Of a DNA stretch of 22,925 bases, positions 14,117 to 21,325 are shown in pieces. Position 1 is the stretch's first letter. Each line of letters opens with the position of its first letter. A model generated the notes under the pieces. That model made no database searches. It saw only the letters and a list, made by a program, of their open reading frames with translations, and had not been told where the DNA came from. The DNA comes from an uncultured Lachnospiraceae bacterium (GTDB lineage Bacteria; Bacillota; Clostridia; Lachnospirales; Lachnospiraceae): NCBI GenBank assembly GCA_946183625.1, contig CAMHCL010000011.1, positions 1-22,925 on the forward strand. Direction: 5' to 3'. The translations under genes were made by a program, and so were the position numbers.

Positions 14117-16189
14117 CTATTCTTCTTCAAAATCTGTACGCTCTTCTACATAACCGCACTCATTATCTGAGCATACAAGCTTCTTGCCCTTGATGACCAT
14201 GTACTTGCCACACTTAGGACAAGGCTTTACCACAGGACGAGCCCATGACATGAAATCACACTCAGGATAATTGATACAGCCATAGTAAGGACGACCCTTC
14301 TTGGTATTTCTCTTAACTATATCATTTCCACACTTTGGACAGGATACTCCTATAGTCTCAAAATATGGCTTTGTATTTCTGCAGTTAGGAAAGTTAGGAC
14401 ATGCAAGGAACTTACCATAGGAACCATACTTGATCACCATTTTAGCTCCACACTCTTCACAGATAGTATCTGATTCCTCATCTGCTATCTTGATCTTGTC
14501 CAGGTTATCTCTTGCCACGCTGATGGCATGCTCAAGATCTGGATAGAAGTTGCGAACAACTACCTTCCAGTCAACATTTCCATCTCCTATACTATCAAGG
14601 AGACCTTCCATATTAGCAGTAAACTCAACATCAACGATTTCAGGGAAAGCTGTCATCATGATACCATTAACAGCTTCGCCAAGTTCAGTGATATAGAGAT
14701 TCTTCTGTTCTTTTGTAATATATCTTCTATTAAGAAGTGTAGAGATTGTAGGCGCATATGTAGATGGACGGCCTATACCATTCTCTTCCATAGTTCTTAC
14801 AAGTGAAGCCTCAGTATAGTGAGCAGGTGGCTCTGTGAAATGTTGCTTGGCATCTATACTATCGCTGACAAGCTTGTCACCCTTATTAATACCACTGAGA
14901 TTGTCCTTGTTGTTATCCTTATCCTCTTCAGAATTATATACATTGAGATAACCTGCAAAGGAAAGTGTGCTGGATGATGCTCTGAATGAGTATCCTCCAC
15001 ACTCAGTCGTAACTGAGAATATATCATATACAGCCGGCTTCATACGGCTTCCTACAAATCTTTCATATATAAGCTTATAAAGCTTGTACTGTTCAGCAGT
15101 AACCTTGCCCTTGATAGATGCAGGAGTAATATTAACATTTGTCGGTCTGATAGCCTCATGTGCATCCTGGATATTCTTCTGGCTCTTCTCCTTGCCATTA
15201 TCCTCTGATGTCTCGGCTACGAATTCCTTACCATAATTTGCTTCAATATACTCTCTGGCTGATTTATCTGCTTCTTCAGATATACGTGTAGAATCAGTTC
15301 TGAGATATGTGATAAGACCTACTGTTCCCTGACCCTTGATCTCAACACCTTCGTATAACTGCTGAGCAACTCTCATAGTTTTTGAAGTAGCATAATTTAT
15401 ACGGCTGGCAGCTGTCTGCTGGAGTGTACTGGTTGTGAAAGGCAACGGAGCCTTCTTGGTTCTTGTGGTATTCTTGATATCGGACACCACAAAACTGCCA
15501 TTTGTAACAGCTTTAGCTATTTCATCGGCTTCCTTCTTAGTCTTTATATCACCCTTATAAGAAAACTGTACAGGTTTCTTCTGTGCAGGAACATTAAGGT
15601 AAGCATCTATAGTCCAGTATTCCTCAGGAATAAACTCGTCTATCTCACGCTCTCTGTCATAGATCATTCTAAGTGTAACAGACTGAACTCTTCCTGCAGA
15701 GAGGCCCTTCTTGCCCAGCTTCTCCCACAGAAGCGGACTTATCTCATAACCCACAAGTCTGTCAACAACTCTTCTGGCCTGCTGTGCATCCACCAGGTCC
15801 ATATCTATAGTACGGGCACTCTTAAGGGAATCCTTTACAGCATTCTTCGTTATTTCGTTAAATGTAATTCTTTTGAATTTCTTGTCCTCAAGACCGAGGG
15901 CAATTGCAAGATGATAAGATATAGCTTCACCTTCACGGTCCGGGTCAGTTGCGAGATATACGAAATCCGACTTCTTCGCAGCCTTCTTCAGACTTGTTAC
16001 AAGTCCACCCTTACCCCTGATTGTAATGTAATGAGGTTCGAAGTCATTCTCAATATCTATACCCATTGTACTCTTAGGAAGATCCCTGACATGACCCTCG
16101 GAAGCTATTACTTCATAGTTCCTCCCGAGAAACTTCTTTATAGTTTTTGCCTTAGTAGGTGACTCTACAATCACAAGATTCTTAGACAT
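14117..16189 (-). CDS. topA: DNA topoisomerase I (type IA)
   Basis: A 690-residue enzyme that relaxes negative supercoils by passing strands through a transient single-strand break. The TOPRIM domain starts at residue 3 (LVIVESPTKAKTIKKFLG) and has the metal triad TDPDREGE (81-88). The catalytic tyrosine is Y295 in GLITYLRTDSTRIS. The C-terminus carries three four-cysteine zinc ribbons: CEECGAKM...CPNFPNC, CPKCGNDI...CINYPEC and CPKCGKYM...CSDNEC. The ATG has GGTGGAGGT 7 bases upstream. The order comM-dprA-topA-codY is typical of Lachnospiraceae, and dprA-topA is conserved in Firmicutes generally. The gene looks intact. Confidence 0.98.
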   Translation of the reverse strand: MSKNLVIVESPTKAKTIKKFLGRNYEVIASEGHVRDLPKSTMGIDIENDFEPHYITIRGKGGLVTSLKKAAKKSDFVYLATDPDREGEAISYHLAIALGLEDKKFKRITFNEITKNAVKDSLKSARTIDMDLVDAQQARRVVDRLVGYEISPLLWEKLGKKGLSAGRVQSVTLRMIYDREREIDEFIPEEYWTIDAYLNVPAQKKPVQFSYKGDIKTKKEADEIAKAVTNGSFVVSDIKNTTRTKKAPLPFTTSTLQQTAASRINYATSKTMRVAQQLYEGVEIKGQGTVGLITYLRTDSTRISEEADKSAREYIEANYGKEFVAETSEDNGKEKSQKNIQDAHEAIRPTNVNITPASIKGKVTAEQYKLYKLIYERFVGSRMKPAVYDIFSVTTECGGYSFRASSSTLSFAGYLNVYNSEEDKDNNKDNLSGINKGDKLVSDSIDAKQHFTEPPAHYTEASLVRTMEENGIGRPSTYAPTISTLLNRRYITKEQKNLYITELGEAVNGIMMTAFPEIVDVEFTANMEGLLDSIGDGNVDWKVVVRNFYPDLEHAISVARDNLDKIKIADEESDTICEECGAKMVIKYGSYGKFLACPNFPNCRNTKPYFETIGVSCPKCGNDIVKRNTKKGRPYYGCINYPECDFMSWARPVVKPCPKCGKYMVIKGKKLVCSDNECGYVEERTDFEEE

Positions 16190-16221
16190 AATGTACCTCC
16201 ACCAAAACTCATCAAGAACAA

Positions 16222-16250
16222 AATATACAACAATTGTTTTTATTATGCAA
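16222..16250 (-). promoter_or_regulatory. Sigma-A promoter for topA
   Basis: TTGCAT (16245-16250) and TATATT (16222-16227) are 17 bases apart in the 93-base gap between dprA and topA. The expected start near 16215 gives a leader of about 25 bases. topA promoters often respond to supercoiling; nothing here shows that directly. Confidence 0.7.
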
Positions 16251-16282
16251 TACTAAAAATCTGAGGGTACATTTCATATGAA

Positions 16283-17431
16283 CTAATAATCCAGGTTTTT
16301 GATATAATAACTGTTGTTCACTTTTTTGATAATTCCCGCCCTTTCCATACGGCTCAGAGCAGCTATCGTACCAGATACAGATAAGTTATTTACCCTTATC
16401 AGATCATCGATGTAAACGGGCTCCAGAGTTATATGTGAATAGATTTTTGCTTCTTCCTCTGTAAGGGTATATCGGCTGTGTTTTTTTACCTTTTCTGACA
16501 CTTTCTTATTAAAGGCATCACCATAAATGTCACATATAACATCATCCACTGAGCAGACTGAGAAAGCTCCGCTTCTAATCAGATAATTCGTTCCCTGACT
16601 CTGCACATCATCTATTCTCCCAGGTATCGCACAGATAACTTTCCCCTGCTCTAAGGCTCTGTCGGAGGTTATGATGGTCCCACTTCTCATGCCTGCTTCC
16701 ACCACAAGCACTCCGTCACTGATTCCACTGATTATCCTGTTTCGCATAGGAAAATTCATTGAAAGAGGCGCAACTCCAGGCGGATATTCAGAGATCACCA
16801 GATGGTTTTTGCACATTTCATTATAAATCTTGAAATTATTCCGTGGATAACATATATCAACGCTGCCACCCAGAACCCCAATAGTTTTACCTCCTGCAGA
16901 TATGGCTCCATTATGGGAATAAGTGTCAATGCCTGCAGCCAGACCGCTGACAATAACTATACCCCTGTCAGCCAGTTCCCTTGCAAAATGTTCTGCCACC
17001 TCTCTTCCGTATATGGTAGGTCTTCTTGTGCCTATCACCGCCACGATATGTTCTGAACTAAGCAAACCGATATCGCCTCTATAATATAGAGCCACAGGAT
17101 TATCATGAATAACCTTAAGCTTATCCGGAAATTCATCACTCAGATAGGTGATCACATTAATACTTCTCTTGGCCAGTTCCGTAAAATGTGCCGCATACCA
17201 GCTATCTATATCTGAATCCTCCAGTTCAAAAAGTATCTCATCTTTAGTCTCTTCCTTGATAACCTTTGTCTCCACCAGATGGTCCAGTATGTCATGGTCT
17301 TGCAGATTTATGTAAACCTCTTCTTCATTCCCAAATAGCTTAATAAGCTTATGAATCGTGGGATGATTAATGGTCCTCAAATGATTCAGCCACAATATAT
17401 ATTTAGACTCTTCTCTTTTAATATCTGTCAT
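16283..17431 (-). CDS. dprA: DNA-processing/competence protein DprA (Smf)
   Basis: A 382-residue protein that binds incoming single-stranded DNA and loads RecA during natural transformation. An N-terminal SAM/HhH-like region covers about 1-110. The extended Rossmann fold follows, with AVIGTRRPTIYG (131-142), IVSGLAAGIDTYSH (160-173), the LGGSVDICYPRNN loop (187-199), and MRSGTIITSDRALEQG (248-263). Residues 320-380 form the winged-helix domain (YIDDLIRVNNLSVSGTIAAL). The ATG overlaps the comM stop (ATGA), so the two are translationally coupled. Its presence does not prove competence, since dprA is widespread in bacteria not known to take up DNA. Confidence 0.97.
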   Translation of the reverse strand: MTDIKREESKYILWLNHLRTINHPTIHKLIKLFGNEEEVYINLQDHDILDHLVETKVIKEETKDEILFELEDSDIDSWYAAHFTELAKRSINVITYLSDEFPDKLKVIHDNPVALYYRGDIGLLSSEHIVAVIGTRRPTIYGREVAEHFARELADRGIVIVSGLAAGIDTYSHNGAISAGGKTIGVLGGSVDICYPRNNFKIYNEMCKNHLVISEYPPGVAPLSMNFPMRNRIISGISDGVLVVEAGMRSGTIITSDRALEQGKVICAIPGRIDDVQSQGTNYLIRSGAFSVCSVDDVICDIYGDAFNKKVSEKVKKHSRYTLTEEEAKIYSHITLEPVYIDDLIRVNNLSVSGTIAALSRMERAGIIKKVNNSYYIKNLDY

Positions 17432-18969
17432 GTGGCATCACCTCCGATCTCATTTCTGAAGAACAGCGCTTCTTCTATATCATCAGAAGTAACATCAGCG
17501 TGTCCATTAATATCTCCAATGGTCCGTGCCAGCTTAAGAATCCTGGTATAACCACGTGCCGAAATGATGCTATCTTCAAAAGCTTTTCTTAGATGCTCCT
17601 CACCTCTCGCATCCAGTCTGATATAATCATCTATCCTGTTCTGTGGTATCTCGGAATTGTAATTAAAACTCTCATTTTTAAATCTGTCAGCCTGAATTTC
17701 TCTGGCTCTCTTTACTATATCCCTGGCTTCTGCAGATGACATTCCTGTATCATCATCCTTAAGATCAAGATATGATACCTGTCTTACATCCAGCCTTATA
17801 TCTATCCTGTCCATTATAGGATAGCTTATCTTATTACCATAATTGATCCTGTCCGTATCCGTACATCTGCAACGCTTCCTGTCCGGATAGAAACCGCATG
17901 GGCAGTTGTTCCGGGCTGCCACCAGCATGAAGTTAGCCGGATATGTATAGGAAGCCTTCAGCCTCGATACATTTATCACCTTATCCTCCATAGGCTGACG
18001 AAGGGCGTCTATTACATTTCTCCTGAATTCCGGAAATTCATCCAGGAATAAAACTCCCGAGGTTGCAAGGCTGACCTCCCCCGGCATCACATTCATTCCA
18101 CCTCCCAGCATGGCTATATCAGTCACCGACGAATGTGGGCTTCTGAAGGGCCTGGACTTTATGAAGCCGTCATCATTCAGAAGCTTGCCGGATATGCTGT
18201 AGATTTTCGTGAGTTCCAGCTTTTCCTCATACGTCGGTTCAGGCATGATACCAGGAATACATTTACTTATCATTGATTTACCAGAGCCGGCGGCGCCTGT
18301 AAGTAAGATATTATGGAAGCCAGCAACTGCTATGATCACACCACGTTTCATGGTCTCCTGTCCTTTTACATCTGCCAGATCATAACTTCCACTTATCTCA
18401 TGATCAGTTTCTGAATCATCATACCTTTCACAATCAGGAATCACACCATCTTCAAGCATTGAATAAAGCTGAGATAAATGTCTTATAGGATGTATATTTA
18501 TATCCTTTATAAATGAAGCCTCTCTGAGATTTCCATAAGGGATAATGAATCTGTCTATGCCCATCTTATGAGCATGATCAATAGTTGGAAGCACTCCGGA
18601 AATAGGAAGAACCGAACCATCCAAAGCAAGCTCCCCAAGTATCAGGGAGCTTTGCAGAAAACTATCTAATTCTGAATCTCTGGATTTATCCGATAAGGAT
18701 AACAGAATAGCCGCAGCTATAGGAAGGTCGAAGCCTGTTCCCGTCTTCCTCAGATCTCCTGGTGACAGATTAACCGTCACCTTCCTTGGTGGAAGACACA
18801 CATTGATATTCTTAAGTGCAGTGCGAACTCTGTCCCCTGCCTCTCTGACAGAAGGAGCTAGATTTCCCACCATACTGATACCGGGAAGTCCGGCGCTGAT
18901 ATCGACCTCTACTGAAATAATCTTGCCCTCGATTCCAAGGGCTGTACCACTTGTTACTTTACTATACAT
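17428..18969 (-). CDS. comM: ComM/YifB-family AAA+ ATPase (Mg-chelatase-like)
   Basis: A 513-residue AAA+ protein. In Vibrio, ComM is a hexameric helicase that drives branch migration during integration of transforming DNA. The N-terminal Lon-like ChlI domain (MYSKVTSGTALGIEGKIISV, and VNLSPGDLRKTGTGFDLPIA at 66-85) precedes the ATPase. The ATPase has Walker A GAAGSGKS (225-232), Walker B VLFLDE (306-311), and the RSPHSSVTDIAMLGGG motif (276-291). The C-terminal Mg_chelatase_C region has NCPCGFYPDRKRCRCT and the arginine-rich MDRIDIRLDV. The start has AAAGGAGTTAT before ATG. It overlaps dprA by 4 bases. Confidence 0.96.
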   Translation of the reverse strand: MYSKVTSGTALGIEGKIISVEVDISAGLPGISMVGNLAPSVREAGDRVRTALKNINVCLPPRKVTVNLSPGDLRKTGTGFDLPIAAAILLSLSDKSRDSELDSFLQSSLILGELALDGSVLPISGVLPTIDHAHKMGIDRFIIPYGNLREASFIKDINIHPIRHLSQLYSMLEDGVIPDCERYDDSETDHEISGSYDLADVKGQETMKRGVIIAVAGFHNILLTGAAGSGKSMISKCIPGIMPEPTYEEKLELTKIYSISGKLLNDDGFIKSRPFRSPHSSVTDIAMLGGGMNVMPGEVSLATSGVLFLDEFPEFRRNVIDALRQPMEDKVINVSRLKASYTYPANFMLVAARNNCPCGFYPDRKRCRCTDTDRINYGNKISYPIMDRIDIRLDVRQVSYLDLKDDDTGMSSAEARDIVKRAREIQADRFKNESFNYNSEIPQNRIDDYIRLDARGEEHLRKAFEDSIISARGYTRILKLARTIGDINGHADVTSDDIEEALFFRNEIGGDAT

Positions 18970-19040
18970 ATAACTCCTTTCTTTGGCCTCTTCGGAGCAT
19001 ATGTATTTAGCTTATAAATAGATTTTAATAAAACGAAATA

Positions 19041-20000
19041 CTAATATGTGAAATATACTAAATCGTCAGCAGCTGGTCCTGTTTTAGCGACAGAGTCAAC
19101 ATAGATGACCGGACCTTCGCCTTCGAATTCTGGATAGTATTCTTTCTTGATGGTACCTTCAACAATGACCCAGTCACGGTCATTTAAGTTCTTGGCACCA
19201 CCGTAATATGATTTAAAACCGATAAATGCTATATCTGCTGCACAGCATGTCATAGCGAATCTGCCAGGTACAAATGTATTGGCACTATAAGTAGATGGCT
19301 TATGTACCTGCGCCTTAAACTTGATCTTCTTATCAAGATATTTGTCAGGATTATCAGCGGCATCTATATAGAACAGACCGAAATCTTCATCCTCAAGTTC
19401 TATAACAGGTCCGTCAATGCTGAATGGAAGCTCTACTTCATCATCTGCATTATCAACCACTCCGTCCTTATTCTCAAATATAACCTGAGCACGGCGATTC
19501 ACTGCTCTGATACTTCTTCTGTATTCAGCCTTACGTGTATTCTCGTCGCATCTGTTGAAGATGATCATATCAGCATTTCTAAGCTGATCCATCATTATCT
19601 TCTTCATATTTGCTACATACATATCAAATGTAGAAGCATCAACAAAGGATATGACCTGAACTACAGTCCATCCCTTAGGTACACGTATCTGGAATATCTT
19701 ATCCAGTTCCCACATACCATTATATTCGAGCATTACATTTTCAGGCTTATACTTGGCACTAAGTTCAAGAAGATGCTCTTCTGTAAGATTTTCATCATCT
19801 ACAAATTCAAGATGAATATTAAGTGCTTCCAGCTGAGCCTTGTTATACTCAAGCTCACCCTCTTCTGCTACGAGAAGCAGTGTGCTCTTTCCTTCAGTGA
19901 AGCCATTATCTACAAGTGTTTCTGTGGCAAATTTTGTCTTACCACTTCCAAGAAATCCCATAAAGACATATACAGGAATTTCAATATTCTTCTCATTCAT
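19041..20000 (-). CDS. G3E (CobW/COG0523-type) GTPase fused to a YcgQ/DUF1980-like domain
   Basis: A 319-residue protein. Residues 8-200 are a P-loop GTPase: Walker A MGFLGSGKT (14-22), a VISFVDAST switch region (116-124) and NRCD (149-152) in place of the usual NKxD. It lacks the CxCC motif of metal-inserting relatives. Residues 205-319 resemble the C-terminal domain of YcgQ/DUF1980 proteins, with PGRFAMTCCAADIAFIGF (245-262, double cysteine C252/C253) and DWVIVEGTIKKEY (276-288). In Firmicutes, CobW-type proteins and the YcgQ/YcgR pair tend to occur together in metal-related loci, so the fusion is informative. No YcgR permease is nearby. It follows the His-rich GTPase by 69 bases and is probably in the same operon. 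The start has GGTGGTG 7 bases upstream. Confidence 0.82.
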   Translation of the reverse strand: MNEKNIEIPVYVFMGFLGSGKTKFATETLVDNGFTEGKSTLLLVAEEGELEYNKAQLEALNIHLEFVDDENLTEEHLLELSAKYKPENVMLEYNGMWELDKIFQIRVPKGWTVVQVISFVDASTFDMYVANMKKIMMDQLRNADMIIFNRCDENTRKAEYRRSIRAVNRRAQVIFENKDGVVDNADDEVELPFSIDGPVIELEDEDFGLFYIDAADNPDKYLDKKIKFKAQVHKPSTYSANTFVPGRFAMTCCAADIAFIGFKSYYGGAKNLNDRDWVIVEGTIKKEYYPEFEGEGPVIYVDSVAKTGPAADDLVYFTY

Positions 20001-20069
20001 AATTTACACCACCATTTTGGTTTACATAATTCTATTTAGTGTTAATTTACATAATATCTATATCTGGGA

Positions 20070-21215
20070 TTACATACCGAAAAGTTCAGCAATCTTATCC
20101 TCTTCCAGCTTGCTGCCGATAACACACAGCTTTCCTGTATAATCAGCTGAACCATCTCTGATCTCGAAGGAACCTGGTACAAGGTCGAACTCATGCCATA
20201 CGCCTTCCTTATCAGGAACGATTCCCTTAGCACGGAGGATTATACCAAATTCTGTACTATCCTCTTCTGCAAGCTTCTCTAAAATCTCATTCAATTCTTC
20301 TACACTGTACTTAACAGCTGTCTCTCTGCCCCAGCTAGTGAATACTTCATCTGCATCATGTCCATGATGGTGATGATGATGTCCACAGCTGCATACTCCA
20401 TTCTCATCATAGTGATGTTCATGATGCTCATGTTCATCCTCGTCATGGTGATGATGGTGTTCATGCTCATCCTCGTCATGATGGTGATGATGTTCATGCT
20501 CATCTTCGTCATGATGGTGATGATGCTCATGTTCATCCTCATCATGATGATGGTGATGATGTTCATGATCATCTACCTCAGGATTGTAGCTGAAGTTCTT
20601 CATGATATCCTCGATAGATGAAGAATGTTCTATAGCATCAAGAATTACAACACCTGTTATATCGTCCCAAGGAGTTGTGATTATTCTTGCATCACCATTA
20701 TGCTCCTTGATCATATTTACAACTTCCAGCAGTTTCTCTTCAGTAGTATTCTGTGTACGGCTGAGAACTACAGTTCCACAAGCCTCTATCTGATTCAGGA
20801 AGAATTCACCGAAGTTCTTGATATACATTTTAGCCTTAGTAGCATCTGCAACTGTTGTAGCGCTATTAAGCTCTATATCAACATTCTGTCCAGCTTTCTG
20901 AACTGCCTTGATAACGTCTGAAAGCTTACCAACTCCTGAAGGCTCAATAATAACTCTGTCAGGTGCATATTCATTTACCACCTTCTGAAGAGCCTCACCA
21001 AAGTCTCCAACCAATGAACAGCATATACATCCGGAGTTCATTTCAGTAATATTGATTCCGGCTTCCTTAAGGAATCCACCATCGATACCGATCTCTCCAA
21101 ATTCATTCTCGATGAGAACTATCTTCTCACTTGTAAATGCTTCCTTGATAAGCTTCTTGATCAGAGTAGTTTTACCTGCTCCAAGAAATCCTGATATTAT
21201 ATCAATCTTAGTCAT
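20070..21215 (-). CDS. COG0523/CobW-family GTPase metallochaperone with long His-rich repeat
   Basis: A 381-residue G3E GTPase of the COG0523 family, which load or traffic metals (zinc, cobalt, iron). It has Walker A GFLGAGKTT (9-17), the FGEIGID loop (39-45), and the family's metal motif CICC (C63, C65, C66) in MNSGCICCSL. Residues 217-287 are an array of 11-residue units (HEHHHHHDEDE) ending in CSCG and a six-His cluster, a strong metal-binding tract. The CobW C-terminal domain follows (about 293-381, FGIILRAKGIVPDKEGVWHEF). The G4 position reads SRTQ (152-155) instead of NKxD. AGGAGG lies 5 bases before the ATG. Zinc storage or delivery under deficiency is the most likely role, supported by the Zur-like palindrome upstream (inference). 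Confidence 0.9.
   Translation of the reverse strand: MTKIDIISGFLGAGKTTLIKKLIKEAFTSEKIVLIENEFGEIGIDGGFLKEAGINITEMNSGCICCSLVGDFGEALQKVVNEYAPDRVIIEPSGVGKLSDVIKAVQKAGQNVDIELNSATTVADATKAKMYIKNFGEFFLNQIEACGTVVLSRTQNTTEEKLLEVVNMIKEHNGDARIITTPWDDITGVVILDAIEHSSSIEDIMKNFSYNPEVDDHEHHHHHHDEDEHEHHHHHDEDEHEHHHHHDEDEHEHHHHHDEDEHEHHEHHYDENGVCSCGHHHHHHGHDADEVFTSWGRETAVKYSVEELNEILEKLAEEDSTEFGIILRAKGIVPDKEGVWHEFDLVPGSFEIRDGSADYTGKLCVIGSKLEEDKIAELFGM
20355..20567 (-). repeat. 33-bp tandem repeat encoding the His/Asp/Glu metal-binding tract
   Basis: Five consecutive units of 33-36 bases encode HEHHHHHDEDE-type peptides, the first with an extra His and the last degenerate (HEHHEHHYDEN), followed by CSCG and a further His run. 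The units differ mainly at third codon positions. The repeat lies inside a gene, has no spacer variation and is not a CRISPR array. Confidence 0.9.
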
Positions 21216-21230
21216 GATGACCGCCTCCTC

Positions 21231-21247
21231 GCGATAATATATTACGC
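21231..21247 (-). promoter_or_regulatory. Palindrome over the -10 box, possible Zur-type operator
   Basis: The minus strand reads GCGTAATATATTATCGC, with a perfect 10-base palindromic core TAATATATTA flanked by CG on both sides. The Firmicute Zur box core is CGTAAT-N-ATTACG. This site keeps CGTAAT and an ATTA-CG half, with 2-base rather than 1-base spacing and one inserted T. It overlaps the -10 box, a position suited to repression. Confidence 0.4.
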
Positions 21248-21268
21248 ATTCTTTTAAATGTATTTCAA
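21239..21268 (-). promoter_or_regulatory. Sigma-A promoter for the GTPase pair
   Basis: TTGAAA (21263-21268) and TAATAT (21239-21244) are separated by 18 bases. The start site would be near 21232, leaving a leader of about 17 bases that contains the AGGAGG ribosome binding site. Confidence 0.6.
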
Positions 21269-21291
21269 GGGACGGTATAAATCCCGTCCCT
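21268..21291 (-). terminator. Hairpin after glgB, probable weak terminator
   Basis: A perfect 8-bp GC-rich stem (AGGGACGG / CCGTCCCT) with an 8-base loop lies 34 bases after the glgB stop. It is followed by TGAAATACATTT, so the T tract is weak. Its end touches the -35 box of the GTPase promoter. Confidence 0.5.
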
Positions 21292-21325
21292 CAATGTTCA
21301 TAATCGACACCACTACATAACGTGC

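Noticed and set aside
19302..20039. Plus-strand open frame of 245 codons opposite the second GTPase gene
   Set aside because: It lies wholly antisense to a gene with clear P-loop and DUF1980-like motifs, has no ribosome binding site, and its Ile/Tyr/Cys-rich composition is that of a shadow frame.
20355..20567. CRISPR-like array of about 33-bp repeats
   Set aside because: The units are contiguous codons without unique spacers and encode a His-rich peptide in frame with a GTPase.
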